From Eurosta solidaginis (taxonomy: Eukaryota; Arthropoda; Insecta; Diptera; Tephritidae): 64,000 nt of DNA. The translations under genes were made by a program, and so were the position numbers. Below are positions 9,868-19,102 of the stretch, piece after piece. Every line of letters starts with the position of its first letter. Positions within the stretch are counted from its first letter, which is position 1. Where the stretch lies: the NCBI RefSeq assembly GCF_040869045.1, contig NC_090319.1, positions 17,626,314-17,690,313 of the forward strand. The letters run 5' to 3'. The notes beneath the pieces were generated by a model. The model was given only the letters and a program-made list of their open reading frames with translations, was not told where the DNA came from and searched no databases.

Positions 9868-11107
9868 GCACTGAAAGAAAAAGACTGGTAAATTCAATCG
9901 AAATTTCTGTCAATTCCAATATCCATCGCAATAAGATGTTGATTCAACTGTGCACAAATCACTGATTCGCTTAAAAAAATATTCTTCTAATTGAAAAACC
10001 TTATTTCTAATATTTGATGTTGCTTTTCCCGGGGTGTGAACCAAGGGTCCTCGGTGTGGTAGGCGGAGCACGCTACCATCACACCACGGCGTAAATATGT
10101 GAATACATAAATACGCATGCTTACTACATATGCATACATATGAATATAGAAATGAAAATAGTAGTCACAAAACTGGTTCTCAATTCTATCAGTTGCAGCT
10201 CAGCTCATTCTCAATTTCTCCTCTTGCATGTAGTTGCCACACTTGATTGTTTCGAACAAAACTTGTGGTATAATATTTGATGTAACATTTTAAAAAGAGA
10301 ACTTGTAAGTTATAGAAAAGTAATGAATCAAATCGCAGGAAGGTAATTCACCACTGGAGTAACTTTACATGTAATTCGGCAAGTTTAATGTTCGTAACAC
10401 TTTAAGTTGAAACGATTCCAAACCAACTCAAACTTTTATTTTGTCGGCAACATCAACATTAAAAAAGGATGTTTTTTTATTATCTTAATAGATTCGTTCG
10501 CGTGAGTGAAAATTCATAAAAAACTCGAACAAAATGTTACTAACTTTGGAAAGATCCTGTTCGTTCAGACAAAACTTCTCCAACAAGAGGGCGCAACTTT
10601 ACATTTCGCTAGGTGTCCCGGTATCTCATAATTTTTTGCACAGTAAACTTAAAAAAGGGTTTTTTCGTTTTATATTGATAACTGAAAAACTAGTTTTTTA
10701 TTGTTTTCCCATTTTGTGTGTTTTTCGATTTGAATGTTTTCTTATTTTGGTGTTTTTTTAACAAGTGGCACCACCCTCCTAAGTACAAAGTAGAGAGCAC
10801 AGTGAGCGTAAAATTCTATTTGAAATTTGCTCATGTATTGACAGTTGATCGCCGTTGAAATGACCTGTAAGATCAGTTGTGTTAACAGAAAAATCAGTTA
10901 GATTGACCAGGAATCTCTCAATTTTACAGAATTTTGTTAACTTAAGGGCGACAATTCCTCTTCTGTTGAAATGACTAAACTAATTTGTTCGTTTGACAAA
11001 GAACTCAGTCGAGTTAACCATAAATCGACCAATTTCACCGAATATCAGTTAAGTCAAGAACAACAGAACCGATTTGTTGATTTTACTACCACCATTCTTT
11101 TCAGTGC
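9868..11107. mobile_element. 1.24-kb non-coding element with short inverted termini
   Basis: It begins GCACTGAAAGAA and ends with the inverse GCACTGAAAAGAA. Its insertion is shown by a related uninterrupted sequence at about 12470-12500: there ...TTTAATTGTGCT runs directly into ATTGAACTGAGAGAGGC, whereas here ...TTTAAGTGTGCT and ATTGAATTGAGGAAGGC are separated by this element. The interior has no transposase frame. It contains a truncated SINE (9985-10091) and an AT-rich middle, and near the right end several TTAAC/GTTGA-type phrases. It is best read as a non-autonomous DNA element; superfamily unknown and no clear target duplication. Confidence 0.65.
9985..10091 (-). mobile_element. 5' fragment of the tRNA-derived SINE
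   Basis: On the minus strand it reads CGTGGTGTGATGGTAGCG (A-box region), CTCCGCCTACCACACCGAGG and GGTTCACACCCCGG (B box), then TTAGAAATAAGG and TTTTTCAATTAG. This matches the first ~110 bases of the SINE at 4322; the body is missing. Confidence 0.8.
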
Positions 11108-11470
11108 ATTGAATTGAGGAAGGCTATGTGATATAATGTTTGTATTTTTAATGAATAAACACGGAAAAGTACTAAAGGCACACTAATTAGCTTTATCTGT
11201 TTGTATTTTTAATGAATAAACACGGAAAAGAACAAAGGGTACACTAATTAGTTTTATCTGTTTCCAAACTGCTAACTTGTTTATTTTATACCTACACAAA
11301 ACCAGGGTTGGAATCAGTGCACCAAGTTTTGAGCAGCACCATTGCCCGAAGTTAAGTGGGATGATATCATCAAGATCCTGTTTTAATGAGACGTTAACTG
11401 GTTGTGGATTTAAACGTCTGTTCATTCTTCCCATATTCGTAAAATGTAGTGATTTCTATAGCAATTTAAC
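11108..11470 (+). repeat. Diverged satellite-related repeat, copy 1
   Basis: Contains two tandem copies of TTTTTAATGAATAAACACGGAAAAG and ACTAATTAG(C/T)TTTATCTG, words of the ~390-bp satellite. A ~190-base segment follows that is not in the satellite but recurs at about 12655-12845 with roughly 12% difference by eye. The minus-strand open frames across both copies are alike; with repeat context, no start-signal support and many differences they are not accepted as genes. Confidence 0.65.
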
Positions 11471-11584
11471 ACAGAGGGCTAAAGAAATAATTAGCCAAGT
11501 TTTCTACATTAAAGCCCTTAATAAACCCAATGTTCCATACAAAATACAAAATCTCAATTATCTCTCAAATGACCTTGAAGGCAT
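11471..11584. other. Short spacer
   Basis: AT-rich sequence with no recognisable feature, between satellite-like DNA and a minisatellite block. Confidence 0.4.
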
Positions 11585-11670
11585 CATCCAGAAATGATAC
11601 CGGCAGGATCCCCAAATGATCCCGGAATAGTCCCGAAAAGGTTCCGAAATAACTCCGACGGGATCCCGTC
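11585..11670. repeat. CCCGAAAT minisatellite block (about one unit)
   Basis: Phrases CCAGAAATGAT, GATCCCGGAATAGTCCCGAAA and CGACGGGATCCCG match the 89-bp family at 471-1535. Confidence 0.8.
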
Positions 11671-11900
11671 TCAATTATCTCTCATTTTTGCTTTATTGAG
11701 TGCCTAATGGAGTCAAAAATCTAGACGGTTTTGTGGCTTTATTTATACCTTAGTGGATTGTGTGAATAAAAAATAAGTAGAAACTTCTAGGTTTCAGAAA
11801 ATTTCAGCTATTGATTTGAGAAATGATATGTGATATTGTGTTTGTATTTTTAATGAATAAAAACAGAAAATTACAAAAGGTACACTAATTAGTTTTATGC
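11671..11900 (+). repeat. Diverged satellite monomer with promoter-like segment
   Basis: Contains ATTTATACCTTAGTGGATTG at 11741, closely matching the promoter-proximal monomer at 9724, followed by GTGAATAAAAAATAAGTAGA and TTTGTATTTTTAATGAATAAA. After removing the 1240-base insertion, this point is 777 bases from the matching point at 9724, about two satellite periods. Confidence 0.7.
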
Positions 11901-11959
11901 CTGAAAGGTCTTGCACAAGAGATCTGCACATAAGTCGCAGTACTTCCAAACCTATTAAT

Positions 11960-12265
11960 AATAATAATAATTCCGAAATAGTCCCAAAATTACCCTGTTA
12001 CGATCCCGCGTGATGACGAAAATGATCCAAAAATGATGCCGGAAGGGTCCCAAAATAATCCCGAAATAGTTCCGAAAATGTTCCGAATTTACTCTAACGG
12101 GATCCCGAAAAACATCCCAAAATGATCCCGGAAGGATCCTCAAATGATCCCGAAATAGTCCCTAAATTACCCTGACTGCATCCCGAAAGTCATCCAGAAA
12201 TGATCCCGGCAGGATCCCCAAATGATCCCGGAATAGTCCCGAAATAACTACGACGTGATCCCGTC
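11960..12265. repeat. CCCGAAAT minisatellite block
   Basis: About three and a half units of the 89-bp family (ATCCCGAAATAGTCCC, CCAGAAATGATCCCGG and similar). It is bounded by short AATAAT repeats on the left and satellite-like DNA on the right. Confidence 0.85.
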
Positions 12266-12844
12266 TCAATTATCTCTCATTATTGCTTTATTGAGTGTCT
12301 AATGGAGTCAAGAATCTAGAGGGTTTTGTGGGCTTTATTTATACATTTGTGGATTGTGTGAATAAAAAATAACTAGAAACTTCTAGATTTCAGGAAATTA
12401 GCACAAAGGAAATACTTGGCTGTTTGCAAAAGAAAATTTCCATGTCATTTTGTTTATATATTTGCACAGTTTAATTGTGCTATTGAACTGAGAGAGGCTA
12501 TGTGATATTTTGTTTGTATTTTTATTGAATAAACACAGAAAAGTACAAAAGGTACACTAATTAGTTTTATCTGTTTGTATTTTTAATGAAAAAAAAAAAA
12601 CAGAAGGGTACAAAAGGTACACTAATTAGTTTTACCTCTTTCCAAACTGCTAATTTGTCTATTTTATACCGCCACAAAACCAGAGTTGGGAGCAGTGCAC
12701 CAAGTTTTGAACAGCGCGATTGCTCGAAGTTAAGTGGGCTTACATCATAAGGATCCTGTGTTAATGAGACGTTAATTGGTTGTGGACTTAAACGTCTGTT
12801 CATCCTTCCCGTATTCGTAAAATGTAGTGATTTCTATAGCAATC
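12266..12844 (+). repeat. Diverged satellite-related repeat, copy 2
   Basis: Holds a promoter-like segment (ATTTATACATTTGTGGATTG, 12337), the uninterrupted counterpart of the 9868-11107 insertion site (about 12470-12500), tandem TTTTTATTGAATAAACACAG words, and a second copy of the ~190-base block found at 11277. Confidence 0.7.
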
Positions 12845-13175
12845 ATTCGGAAATTATCCCAGAAGGTTCCCAAAATGATCCCGAAATAGTCCCGAAAAAG
12901 CCCCTATATGACCCCGGCGGGATTCCAAAATGGCCCCGTAAAAGTCCCGAAATGACCCTGACATAGTCCATAAAAAATCCCAACAATACCCTGACGGGAT
13001 GCCGGACGGATTCCAGAAACTACTCAGAAATGATCCAGGAGGAGGCCCAAAGTGATACCGAAAAAGTCCCGATAAGACCCCGAGGGGTTCACAAAACCAT
13101 ACAGAATCGATCAAGAAATTACCCCGACGGGATCCCGAAAACTATCCAGAAATTATCCCGGAAGGATCCCCAAGA
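12845..13175. repeat. CCCGAAAT minisatellite block
   Basis: Nearly four degenerate units of the 89-bp family. The right edge runs directly into a satellite monomer at TAATTAGTTTTATCTG. Confidence 0.85.
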
Positions 13176-13504
13176 TAATTAGTTTTATCTGTTTCCAAAC
13201 TGCTTATTAGTATAAAGCACTACGTGATAAACTTTGTTGACGCGATTTATACTTAATTGGGTCTTGTGAATAAAAAATAAACAAAAACTTTTTGTTATAG
13301 ATTTCAGTAATAGTACAAAAAAACATATTTTTTTTGTTTTTAGTTGAACAAACGTACTTATGCATATTTCTGCGAAATGAAATGAGCTCAGCTTTAACAA
13401 AACACTTGCTTTAGTTTTTCAAAAGAAAATTTCTTAGTAATGAGTTGTTTATATATATGTTATTTGAGTTGAATTGTGTTATTAATTAGATATGTGTACA
13501 ATAG
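13176..13504 (+). repeat. ~390-bp satellite monomer (left of BEL insertion)
   Basis: Close to the monomers of the 61.6-kb array (CGCGATTTATAC at 13242, GAATAAAAAATAAAC, GAACAAACG, GAGCTCAGCTTTAAC and TATGTGTACAATAGC). It is interrupted at GTACAATAGC by BEL/Pao sequence. The same phase of the monomer resumes at about 20466. Confidence 0.88.
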
Positions 13505-13860
13505 CTTTTGCCGCTAAATACAAATATGTTTTCAGTTAGTACGCATTATTACTTCCCTGTAATTTATCTTTAACATTGATATATATTGTATATAGCAATT
13601 GAGCTACTTGTATACATATGTTTGCATGTATGTAATATATTACAGTTCGCTTATGGAAATTTTAGCTCAGCCATATATAAGACCATAACGGTCCTTACTA
13701 AATTGTTCTTTAATTGATACAGAAAAAGTCGAAGAGACGAGAAGTTCGCAAATATTTTTAAAGCCCCACGTATCGTTAATTAAAATACGTAAATTACTAT
13801 ACGTGAATAAATTGTTACATAAATTGTGACACGGCTTAAAAATTGTGACATTAATTTAAA
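13505..13860 (+). other. Probable BEL 5' LTR and leader
   Basis: AT-rich DNA with CATATATAAGACC (TATA-like, about 13671) and a downstream leader, immediately preceding gag. No second LTR is present to confirm limits, so the exact LTR boundaries and primer-binding site are not called. Confidence 0.4.
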
Positions 13861-13929
13861 ATCGTCTCATCGTAACAAATCTTTTAAAAGTATTTTATAC
13901 ACGTGAATCATCGATCCGTAAATCGAAAA

Positions 13930-14638
13930 GACAAAAGGGTACAACTGCAAAAGTTGTAACAGGAAAGACAATGACCACATTGTACAGTGCGACTCGTGTG
14001 GCCGTGGTTTCACTACGATTGTGTCGTAGTGAATAATGAGATTGCAAATATTAGCTGGAATTGTAATACATGCGGGCCCGCGCAGCCAGCTTGTACTGCA
14101 ACGAACACCATCGCTCCTCCGATAGAACGTAGCGAAACATCCACAGCAATTTCGGGACAACCGCAAGCCTCATCATCACCGAGTGTTCGCACATGACAGT
14201 GTACTTCTCCGCCTGCGATAATCACGGGCTTCCACCAACCATCATATGTACCCACCTCAGCGTTGGTAAGTAATATTATAGTTTCAATGGCTTCAACTGC
14301 CGTAACTTCCACGGCACATCAAGCAATCCCTGAAATATTACCACCAACAACAACGTCTACCACGGTTGAGCAAGGTGGTACGTACCAAAATATTCTAAAT
14401 GCGGCAGCAACATTGTTTACATCCAACGAACAACATTCAATAGCAGCACAACCTGTTGGATTTGCCATTGCGCCAAAAAACTATGAAAGCTACATCCACC
14501 AACAAATGCTGCAATTGGAACTTTTAGAGGAAGAAGAGAAAATTGAGCAAAAATTCTTGCAAAGAAAATACGAGCTTTTAAGTCAAAGCGGTGTTTCATT
14601 AGGCGGAAGTGCCTTTAATACAACGGCTCCAACCCCGT
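13930..14638 (+). pseudogene. BEL/Pao gag N-terminal part (PHD-like finger, coiled coil)
   Basis: From about 13937 the frame reads YNCKSCNRKDNDHIVQCDSCGRGF. After a one-base slip it reads HYDCV..NNEIANISWNCNTC, together giving the Cys/His spacing of a PHD-like zinc finger seen at the start of insect BEL/Pao gag. A Ser/Thr/Pro-rich linker has a stop near 14194. It is followed by a frame (14263 onward) with a charged coiled-coil segment (HQQMLQLELLEEEEK, FLQRKYELL). The coding match is cut at the target site CCAACCCCGT of the non-LTR insertion and resumes at 16886. Confidence 0.8.
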
Positions 14639-14688
14639 TGTTGTTGTTGTTGTAGCAATGCTTCGCCCCACCTATCAACCGCGACCGA

Positions 14689-15985
14689 TCACAAATTGTC
14701 ATCAATATCCTCTAACGGGAGTCCAAGGAAACTTGCCGTTTCTACGGGGGTGGCCCATAAGGAAAGGGGTGTCAGAGGCGTTGGTTCCACATTAAAATTA
14801 AAGAGATGGTTGGTGTCATGTGGGGACACATTGCAAGCGGGGCATACATTTTGTATGTTGGGGTTGATTCTGGATAGGTAAGAGTTAAGCCTGTTACAGT
14901 ATCCAGAACGAAGTTGAGCTAGAGTGACTCGCGTTTCCCTGGGGAGTATGCGTTCCTCCTCCGCGAGTCTTGGATACTTTTCTTTAAGTACTGGGTTCAC
15001 CGGGCAATTCCCGGCATAAAGGTCCGACGCCTGTTTATGGAGTTCACCAAGGACCTGCTTGTGTTTTTTCGCTTCATACGGCTGGGTTCTCAGTTGCCGT
15101 ATTTCCTCAAAATGCTTACGGAGTTGACTCCTTAAGCCCCTAGGCGGTGCTGGTTCATCAATCAGATGTCTGTTGGGATGCCCAGGTTTCTGAGTATTCA
15201 ACAGGAACTGTTTGGTCAGCATCTCATTTCTCTTCCTGATGGGGAGTATTCTCGCCTCGTTATGCAGGTGGTGTTCTGCGGACGTAAGAAGACAGCCCGT
15301 GGCGATTCTGGGAGCAGTATTTTGGCAGGCCTGTAGTTTCTTCCAGTGGCTAATTTTTAGCCTTGGCGACCATATGGGTGACGCGTAGCACGTAATCGGC
15401 TGGCTAATTGCTTTGTATGTAGTCATGAGCGTTTCTTTATCTTTTCCCCAGGTACTGCCAGCGAGGGATTTGAGGATTTTGTTACGGCTCTGAATTCTCG
15501 GAACAATTGCGGCTGCGTGGTCACCAAAATGTAGATCCTGATCAAACATCACACCCAAGATTTTGGGGTGTAGGACATTCGGTAGCGTAGTGCCATCGAC
15601 GTGGATGTTCAAAATGGTCGACATTTGGGACGTCCATGTTGTAAATGAGGTCGCGGAAGATTTAGTCGGTGATAATGCCAGGTTTCGCGAGGCGAAAAAA
15701 CTGGAGAGATCAGGGAGGTAGCCGTTTATTTTATGGCATAGCGCATCGGCTTTTGGGCCTGGGCCAGTGGCCATTATTGTGCAGTCATCGGCGTAGGAAA
15801 CGATTGTGACTCCTTCTGGTGGTGAAGGTAGCTTAGATATGTAGAAATTAAGCAAAAGTGGGGATAGGACACCACCCTGTGGCACCCCTTGTTTAATTCT
15901 CCTTGGTTTTGATGTTTCGTTTCCGCTTCCCAAGGCAGTCGGTTCTATGTACCGGAGCGACTCGGGATTTTTCCCGACCAAGGAC
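14689..15985 (-). CDS. Reverse transcriptase C-terminal two-thirds of a Jockey-type LINE
   Basis: An open frame of about 430 codons with no stops. It begins mid-domain at the inversion point, and contains GVPQGGVLSPLL (RT motif B), SYADDCTIM (intact catalytic YADD, near residue 75), the thumb region, and a C-terminal zinc-knuckle-like CPAC followed by NHLFNF (the expected last Cys is Phe). It ends in LPLEDIDDNL. There is no initiator and the N-terminal RT motifs and endonuclease are missing, so it cannot act alone. The lack of stops suggests a fairly recent insertion, later than the decay of the surrounding BEL. No RNase H is present, as in Jockey-type elements. Confidence 0.85.
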
Positions 15986-15989
15986 TGTC

Positions 15990-16875
15990 ATTTCAGTGTG
16001 ACCCCATTTAATTTGTTGCGTCCCTCCCACAAATTGTCATCCTCCCAGCAGCTCCTTGCTGCAGGACTGCTCCATATTCTCTTACTCCGGGAAGGCATCG
16101 AATCCAATCCGGGTCCGTCTCCTGACCACGGTCCTGAGAAATGGTTTTCCTGCATCTGCCGGAAAAGAATCTTTTTAGGACGGTCATACTCTGTTCAGTG
16201 TGTCTCGCGCAAGGGATGGTTGCATCGGACAGGTTGTTCTGGGCTTGATCCCAAAACCCGACGTCCACGTAACTTTTATAAATCTTTTGTGGCTCCTTGC
16301 TGTTCACGCCCAAGGGTGTCCCGTAGTCTACGCCTAAGCGCCCCCCCCCCCCCCCCACTACCTTCCAGCAGCGCCGCTGCTCAGCAAGCCACAACAAGTA
16401 CCCGCTGCTGCTCGCGCCCCCCGGCGCCAACAACTCAAACAGCTGATACCACCCATAAATACTACCTTCGTAGTAGAGTTGGTAGCAATGCTGAGCATCA
16501 GCCCCTGCCCCCGTTTTCTCTCCCCCTCTTTTCCGGCAGCAATCGTGCAGGTCAGGGAAACAGACTCTTAGTCCCTACCTCCGTTTGCACCGTCTGCCAG
16601 CACAGAATATATAGGTTTGCGACATCCACCCAATGCAGCTCCTGCCTTGGGTGGTGCCACTTTCCTAGATGTTCTGGTCTCCGCGACGGCAACCCCCCGA
16701 CGGGTTTCATCGCGCCATGTTGCCAGGTCGCAAACCCAAATCATCCGGGTACCCCAATGCTTGCCCAAGGACGCCCAGTCCCTAGGCCACGACAGCAATT
16801 ACGTCCTGGCCTTCCACAACCCAGGCGTATTCACCCGTCACTTACCCTCAGAGTGGCGGCGTCTCCCCTTATGCC
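15990..16875 (+). pseudogene. Inverted LINE ORF1 with 2A-like peptide and PHD-like fingers
   Basis: The plus frame (open from 15947, but the first codons come from the inverted RT side) has a hydrophobic Leu-rich stretch followed by REGIESNPGP. This is a 2A-like ribosome-skipping motif at 16094-16117, with Gly instead of the usual Asp before Ile-Glu. After it come two Cys/His clusters of PHD type (CICRKR...QCVSRKGWLH, and CTVCQHR...QCSSCLGWCHFPRC with GFIAPCC). A Pro-rich tract includes a C homopolymer (about 16343-16361). No Met lies between the junction and the 2A motif, so the 5' end is truncated. In LINEs such ORF1s bind nucleic acid; the 2A would release the N-terminal leader. Confidence 0.75.
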
Positions 16876-16885
16876 CCAACCCCGT

Positions 16886-17355
16886 CGCAACTTGCGGCAA
16901 GACAGGTAATCCCGAAAGATTTGCCAAGTTTTAATGGGAATCTAGAAGACTGGCCGCTATTTCTAAGCAACTATGAGAATATCACCGAAGTTGCCGGGTA
17001 TATAAGATCTAATGCGCTTACAGAAGAGCCTCAAGGGCAAAGCATTAGAGATGGTGCGTTGCAAACTTTTATTACCGTCAATGGTGCCAGAGATTATTCA
17101 AACGTGCTTCGGTCAACCGGACTATATACTGGAATCACTGATCGAAATAGAATTTGCCTTGTGTGTACGAAACATTTGCTCTACAATGGAAGCCTATGTT
17201 GGTGCAAGAACTTGTGGATAAACACCATAACCAACACAAACTGAATTGGGCTATGCAGTCCCGCGACGATCGGGTGCCCGAAATCAAGGCGTTCAGTGAC
17301 TGGATTTTCAAAATCGAGAAAGCAGCAAGCAAAGTAGTTCCACCATGTACTTAAA
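16886..17355 (+). pseudogene. BEL/Pao gag core
   Basis: Frames read VIPKDLPSFNGNLEDWPLFLSNYE, then ALRLQKSLKGKALEMVRCKLLLP and LVQELVDKHHNQHKLNWAMQ, then VPEIKAFSDWIFKIEKAASKVV. This is the conserved gag core of Pao-type elements (DUF1759-like). At least two frameshifts separate them. It continues directly from 14638 once the LINE insertion is removed. Confidence 0.85.
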
Positions 17356-17389
17356 AAAAAGTGCCTAGATTAATATGCATACACAATCA

Positions 17390-18205
17390 GTGCAAACGCC
17401 TACTCATGGCAAGACATTATGTTTCGCATGCAAGAGTGACAACAACAAAATTCAGAATTGCGACGCTTTAAAAAGTTGACCATAGAAGGCACGTGGGACG
17501 CGGTAAAGCAAAATAAATAATGCCGTCAATGTCTTAATGGCCACCGCCAAAAGTGCACCTTTAGTTGAGAGTGCATAAAAATACGCCTTCAGCACCTATT
17601 GTTTCACGAGCCGTTCCGTCATCGATGAAGAGGTTTCATGTTGTTTCCACATTATTCCTGTGCGCGTATATTCCAAATAAAAATGCACACAGACATATGC
17701 CTCCTTAGACGAAGGATCCTCCATTACTTTAATGGAAAAACATTTATGATTCGCTCAATCTGTGCGGGGAACCAGAAACGCTATGCCTTCGCTGGAGGGA
17801 TGAAAATATGCGGGTCGAAAACGACTCGATGAGAACGTCGACAGAAATATCGAATGCGTATGACGGTGCTAAATACAGTATAGATGAAGTGCATACTGTC
17901 CAACAACTTGGTTTGCCTACCCAGTCACTAAATATGGCAAAAATCGTGCAAATGTACCCGTATTTAAGCGAGCTTCCAATCAAATCCTACAAAAACGCAA
18001 AGCCAACTATCCTTATTGGGACCAACTGTCGGAAGCTGGCCGTGCCAACGAAAATCAGAGAAGGGGATGGGCTCGGACCCATTTCCACCAAGTGTCGCTT
18101 AGGGTGGGCCATACAAGGAACCATATCTTCCTACCCCGACACAACCCATTTAAATATACATCTGGCGATTGTAAAAAAGATTATGAAAGCCTACATGAAG
18201 AGGTG
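17390..18205 (+). pseudogene. BEL/Pao zinc knuckle and aspartic protease
   Basis: A CFACKSDNNKIQNC zinc knuckle (about 17420-17465) is followed by a second Cys-rich segment with CRQCLNGHRQKC (frame-shifted). The protease region has LDEGSSIT (about 17704-17728; the DEGSS active-site variant of BEL/Pao) and LCGEPETLCLRW. The long frame 17808-18206 contains SLNMAKIVQMYPYLSELP and ILIGTNCRKLAVPTKIREG. Several frameshifts separate the segments. The same segment recurs at 59870-60216. Confidence 0.85.
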
Positions 18206-19100
18206 AAAGAATATTTCAACCTCGAAAACTCAGAAAAAAAAATTTGATGTCGCCTGAAGATCGGAGAGCGCTTCGAATATTGAATTCCACTTGTCGACAA
18301 GATGGCGCGCCTTATGAAGTAGGTTTATTATGGAAGTATGACGTAGCTACGACAACGCACTTAAATGTTTTTCATGTATGCAAAGTAAATTAGCCAAAGA
18401 TGCGAGCCTGGGACAAACTATGCAAGAAAGAATAAACAATTTGCTGGCCAAGGGATACCGAAAAAAGCTATCGCCAGAATTAATAAACACCCCAATGGAT
18501 CGTGTGTGGTATTTGCCTATTTTTATTGCTCTCAATCCAGCCAAGCCCGGAAAAGTACGCCTTGTTTGTGGCGCGGCTGCAAAGTCCAAGGGAATCGCTC
18601 TCAATGATTTAATTGCCAGTGGCCGAGATCTGCTGAACTCCCTTACTGATGATAATTGCCTTTAGAACAGGATAAGTGGCAATTTGCGGGGACATAGCTG
18701 AAATGTTCTCTCAGATAAAAATCAGTGATGCCGACATGCACGCCCAACGCTTTCTTTGGAGCAACAATCAAGAGGAATTGAGGAATCCGGCGTATACGTA
18801 GTGAAAGCTTTAACACTCGGCATTCGGCATTGCGCGCCATGCATCGCACACTATGTTCGCGACGTAAATGCAAGGAAATATGAGGAGACGGCTCCATGGG
18901 CGGTGGAGTCTATACAGAAGTTCCACTATGTGGATGATTTCATTGACAGCGTAAATACGGAAGAAGAAGCTGTGCAACTCGCTGCAAAAGTCAAAAATAT
19001 TCACGCTAACGCAGATTTCATATTCGTAATTGGACGTCGAACTCACCCCTTGTGCTTTGAGAACTCGGGGAAGAAGCTGCTAACACTCAAAGTCCAGACG
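18206..19100 (+). pseudogene. BEL/Pao reverse transcriptase
   Basis: In broken frames: ERINNLLAKGY, RVWYLPIFIALNPAKPGKVRLV, GAAAKSKGIALNDLI, a stop at about 18663, then CAPCIAHYVRDVNARKYEETAP and HYVDDFIDSV (catalytic YVDD at 18927-18938). The motif order fits the RT palm of BEL/Pao. The tryptophan usual in VRLVWDAAAK is Cys-Gly here. Frameshifts near 18780 and 19090. Confidence 0.85.
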
Positions 19101-19102
19101 GA

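Larger units (their letters stand above)
14639..16875 (-). mobile_element. Jockey-type non-LTR retrotransposon with 5' inversion
   Basis: The 3' tail is a short (CAA)n on the minus strand (TTGTTGTTG at 14639-14653) and the RT frame runs minus from about 15985 to 14689. From about 15990 the sequence switches strand, and the 5' part (ORF1) runs on the plus strand to 16875. The whole is flanked by the 10-base direct repeat CCAACCCCGT (14629-14638 and 16876-16885), and the BEL gag frame resumes exactly after it. A direct 3' part, an inverted 5' part and a target duplication form the signature of twin-primed reverse transcription. The middle of the element (endonuclease and first half of RT) is absent. 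Confidence 0.88.

Noticed and set aside
10534..10761. 75-codon open frame beginning with ATG
   Set aside because: Lies inside a non-coding mobile element, has a phenylalanine-rich AT-driven composition and no recognisable domain.
11310..11345. CCGAAGTTAAG-like word, as in 5S rRNA, in the repeat at 11277 and its copy at 12700
   Set aside because: Only about eleven bases agree; the rest of a 5S gene and its internal control region are absent, and the second copy has changed the word. Treated as chance.
11183..11434. Similar ~80-codon minus-strand open frames at 11183-11434 and 12567-12803
   Set aside because: Both lie in paralogous copies of a repeat and end in satellite sequence. Similarity follows from DNA identity, with amino-acid changes throughout. 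No signal, domain or splice support.
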